Source: CAG-791 sp963591995 (GTDB lineage: Bacteria; Bacillota; Clostridia; Lachnospirales; Lachnospiraceae). From it: 7,446 nucleotides of DNA. Shown piece by piece: positions 6,499 through 7,446 of this stretch. The notes beneath the pieces are model-generated. The model saw only the letters and a program-made list of their open reading frames with translations, had not been told where the DNA came from and searched no databases. The position numbers and the translations under genes are program-made. Position 1 is the first letter of the stretch. Every line of letters starts with the position of its first letter. Where the stretch lies: assembly GCA_963591995.1 (NCBI GenBank), contig CAVAUJ010000097.1, positions 1 to 7,446 on the forward strand. The letters are read 5' to 3'.

Positions 6499-7446
6499 AT
6501 GCAACCTGATATTGAAAATCTAATATCGAAGGATGATGCACGCAAGCGTATATTTGACGCATGGAAGCCAGTGGCGCAAACAGAGCAGGTGCGGTTGGAG
6601 AACGCTGCGGGCCGAATCCTTGCGGAGGATCAATTTGCGCAGTATGATCTGCCCGTTGTCCGCGCATCTACCATGGATGGTATCGCCGTTCGTTCATCGG
6701 ACTTTGCAGAGGGCACGCCGGACACAAGTGCGTGGAAACTGGGTGAGGATTATGTTCGAGCCGATACCGGAGACGATTTCGACGACCGCTTCGATGCCGT
6801 TATCGCCATTGAGAACGTGACGTTTCTGCCGGGTGGTGGATTGCAGCTGCCGCCGCGTGTGAATGCTTCGAAGGGCTATAACGTAAAGCCCTGCGGCGCA
6901 GACGTCAGGAAAGGGACGCTGCTGGCACAGGCTGGGAAAAAGATGACCGCGCTGGATCTTGCCGCCATCGGCATGGGCGGCACGGCGTTCGTGCCGGTAC
7001 GGAGAAAGCCGGTCGTTGCCTTTGTTCTCACCGGAAGTGAGTTAATCCCCGTGGGCGTGCCGCTGCACCGCGGGCAGAATTTTGATACGAACTCTCTTCT
7101 GGTCAGGCAGCTGCTCCTGAAATTCGGCGCGGAGCCGCTGATGCATGAGATCGTGCCGGATTCTCCTGCGCAGATTGAATCAGCTTTCAACGAGGTACTC
7201 CCGCAGGCCGATATTGTGCTGTTAAACGCCGTAACCCCGAAAGGGCAGGAGGATTATACCTACCGCCTTTTGGAGCAGCGCGGCAGCGTGCTGTTCCATG
7301 GCGTTGCCGCTGTTCCCGGACGCCCCATGAGTGCTGCTGTTATTGATGGAAAACTGGTCATTAACCTGTCCGGCCAGACGTTTGCCGCATTCTACAGCAT
7401 GGACTGGGCGGTACGCGACTTCGTAAGCCGCTTTCTCGGCACCGTA
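6499..7446 (+). CDS. MoeA-like molybdopterin molybdenumtransferase, divergent, 3' end cut by window
   Basis: An open frame of 316 codons from ATG 6499, preceded by AGGAGG at 6487-6492, with no stop before the window end. True MoeA is about 400 residues and inserts molybdate into adenylated molybdopterin in the cytosol. The N-terminal part matches: LPVVRASTMDGIAVRSSDF (51-69, with the S-x-MDG core and Asp60), GYNVKPCGADVRKG (126-139) and FVLTGSELIPVG (175-186, Glu181). The MPT-binding domain follows from about 170. Several motifs are altered: the usual LPxGADAVV is FDDRFDAVIAIE, GGVSVG is replaced by NAVTPKGQ (243-250), and LPGNPVS by LSGQTFA (290-296). The C-terminal domain is outside the window. 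It lies 63 bases after the binding-protein gene, probably in one operon. It could be an active paralog, a tungsten- or enzyme-specific variant, or a regulator-like relative. Confidence 0.85.
   Translation, partial: MQPDIENLISKDDARKRIFDAWKPVAQTEQVRLENAAGRILAEDQFAQYDLPVVRASTMDGIAVRSSDFAEGTPDTSAWKLGEDYVRADTGDDFDDRFDAVIAIENVTFLPGGGLQLPPRVNASKGYNVKPCGADVRKGTLLAQAGKKMTALDLAAIGMGGTAFVPVRRKPVVAFVLTGSELIPVGVPLHRGQNFDTNSLLVRQLLLKFGAEPLMHEIVPDSPAQIESAFNEVLPQADIVLLNAVTPKGQEDYTYRLLEQRGSVLFHGVAAVPGRPMSAAVIDGKLVINLSGQTFAAFYSMDWAVRDFVSRFLGTV

Noticed and set aside
1..7446. CRISPR arrays, tRNA or rRNA genes, transposase genes, or IS ends
   Set aside because: No regularly spaced repeats, no tRNA-like cloverleaf, and no transposase or integrase coding sequence seen. 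No terminal repeats could be identified at the 4611-4625 junction, and the other boundary of the cassette, if any, is outside or not recognisable.

Overview
The window looks like chromosomal DNA of a gut-type Firmicute, most likely class Clostridia. This is inferred from strong AGGAGG-type ribosome binding sites, tight operons, MepA-type MATE exporters, a MATE gene coupled to a cytidylate-kinase-like gene, and a substrate-binding protein made as a lipoprotein. No rRNA or tRNA is present to fix the taxon.

Left part (1-2163, + strand): a strong intrinsic-terminator-like hairpin (57-107) sits only about 20 bases before a MATE multidrug exporter gene (126-1541). That gene is followed without a gap by a cytidylate-kinase-like gene (1542-2120). 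A perfect 15-bp hairpin (2126-2162) then separates this pair from the convergent operon on the other strand and can serve both.

Middle part (4610 down to 2169, - strand): a compact three-gene operon, marR-type regulator (4096-4542), nitroreductase (3567-4091) and a second MATE exporter (2169-3542). It has a well-formed extended -10 promoter and an inverted repeat over the predicted start point that could be the MarR operator. The layout suggests an autoregulated stress or drug-response unit: sense a small molecule, reduce it, export it.

Right part (about 4621-7446, + strand): the remains of a different operon. An ABC importer ATPase starts abruptly just after where its Walker A motif should be, and the lost 5' end is replaced by the marR promoter region. 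Next comes a type-II-importer (FecB/BtuF/MolA-like) substrate-binding lipoprotein, whose true start (ATG 5291) is one base out of frame with the rest of the gene. Last is a divergent MoeA-like molybdopterin protein running off the window end. With moeA beside it, the importer may have carried molybdate or tungstate, but this is inference. No intact permease or complete ATPase is visible, so the transporter is probably broken here, by recombination, by insertion of the efflux cassette, or by an assembly join.

Most genes belong to known families. The points most worth checking are the junction near 4611-4625, the frameshift at 5294-5298, the altered active-site motifs in the MoeA-like protein, and the terminator-like hairpin in the leader of the first MATE gene.
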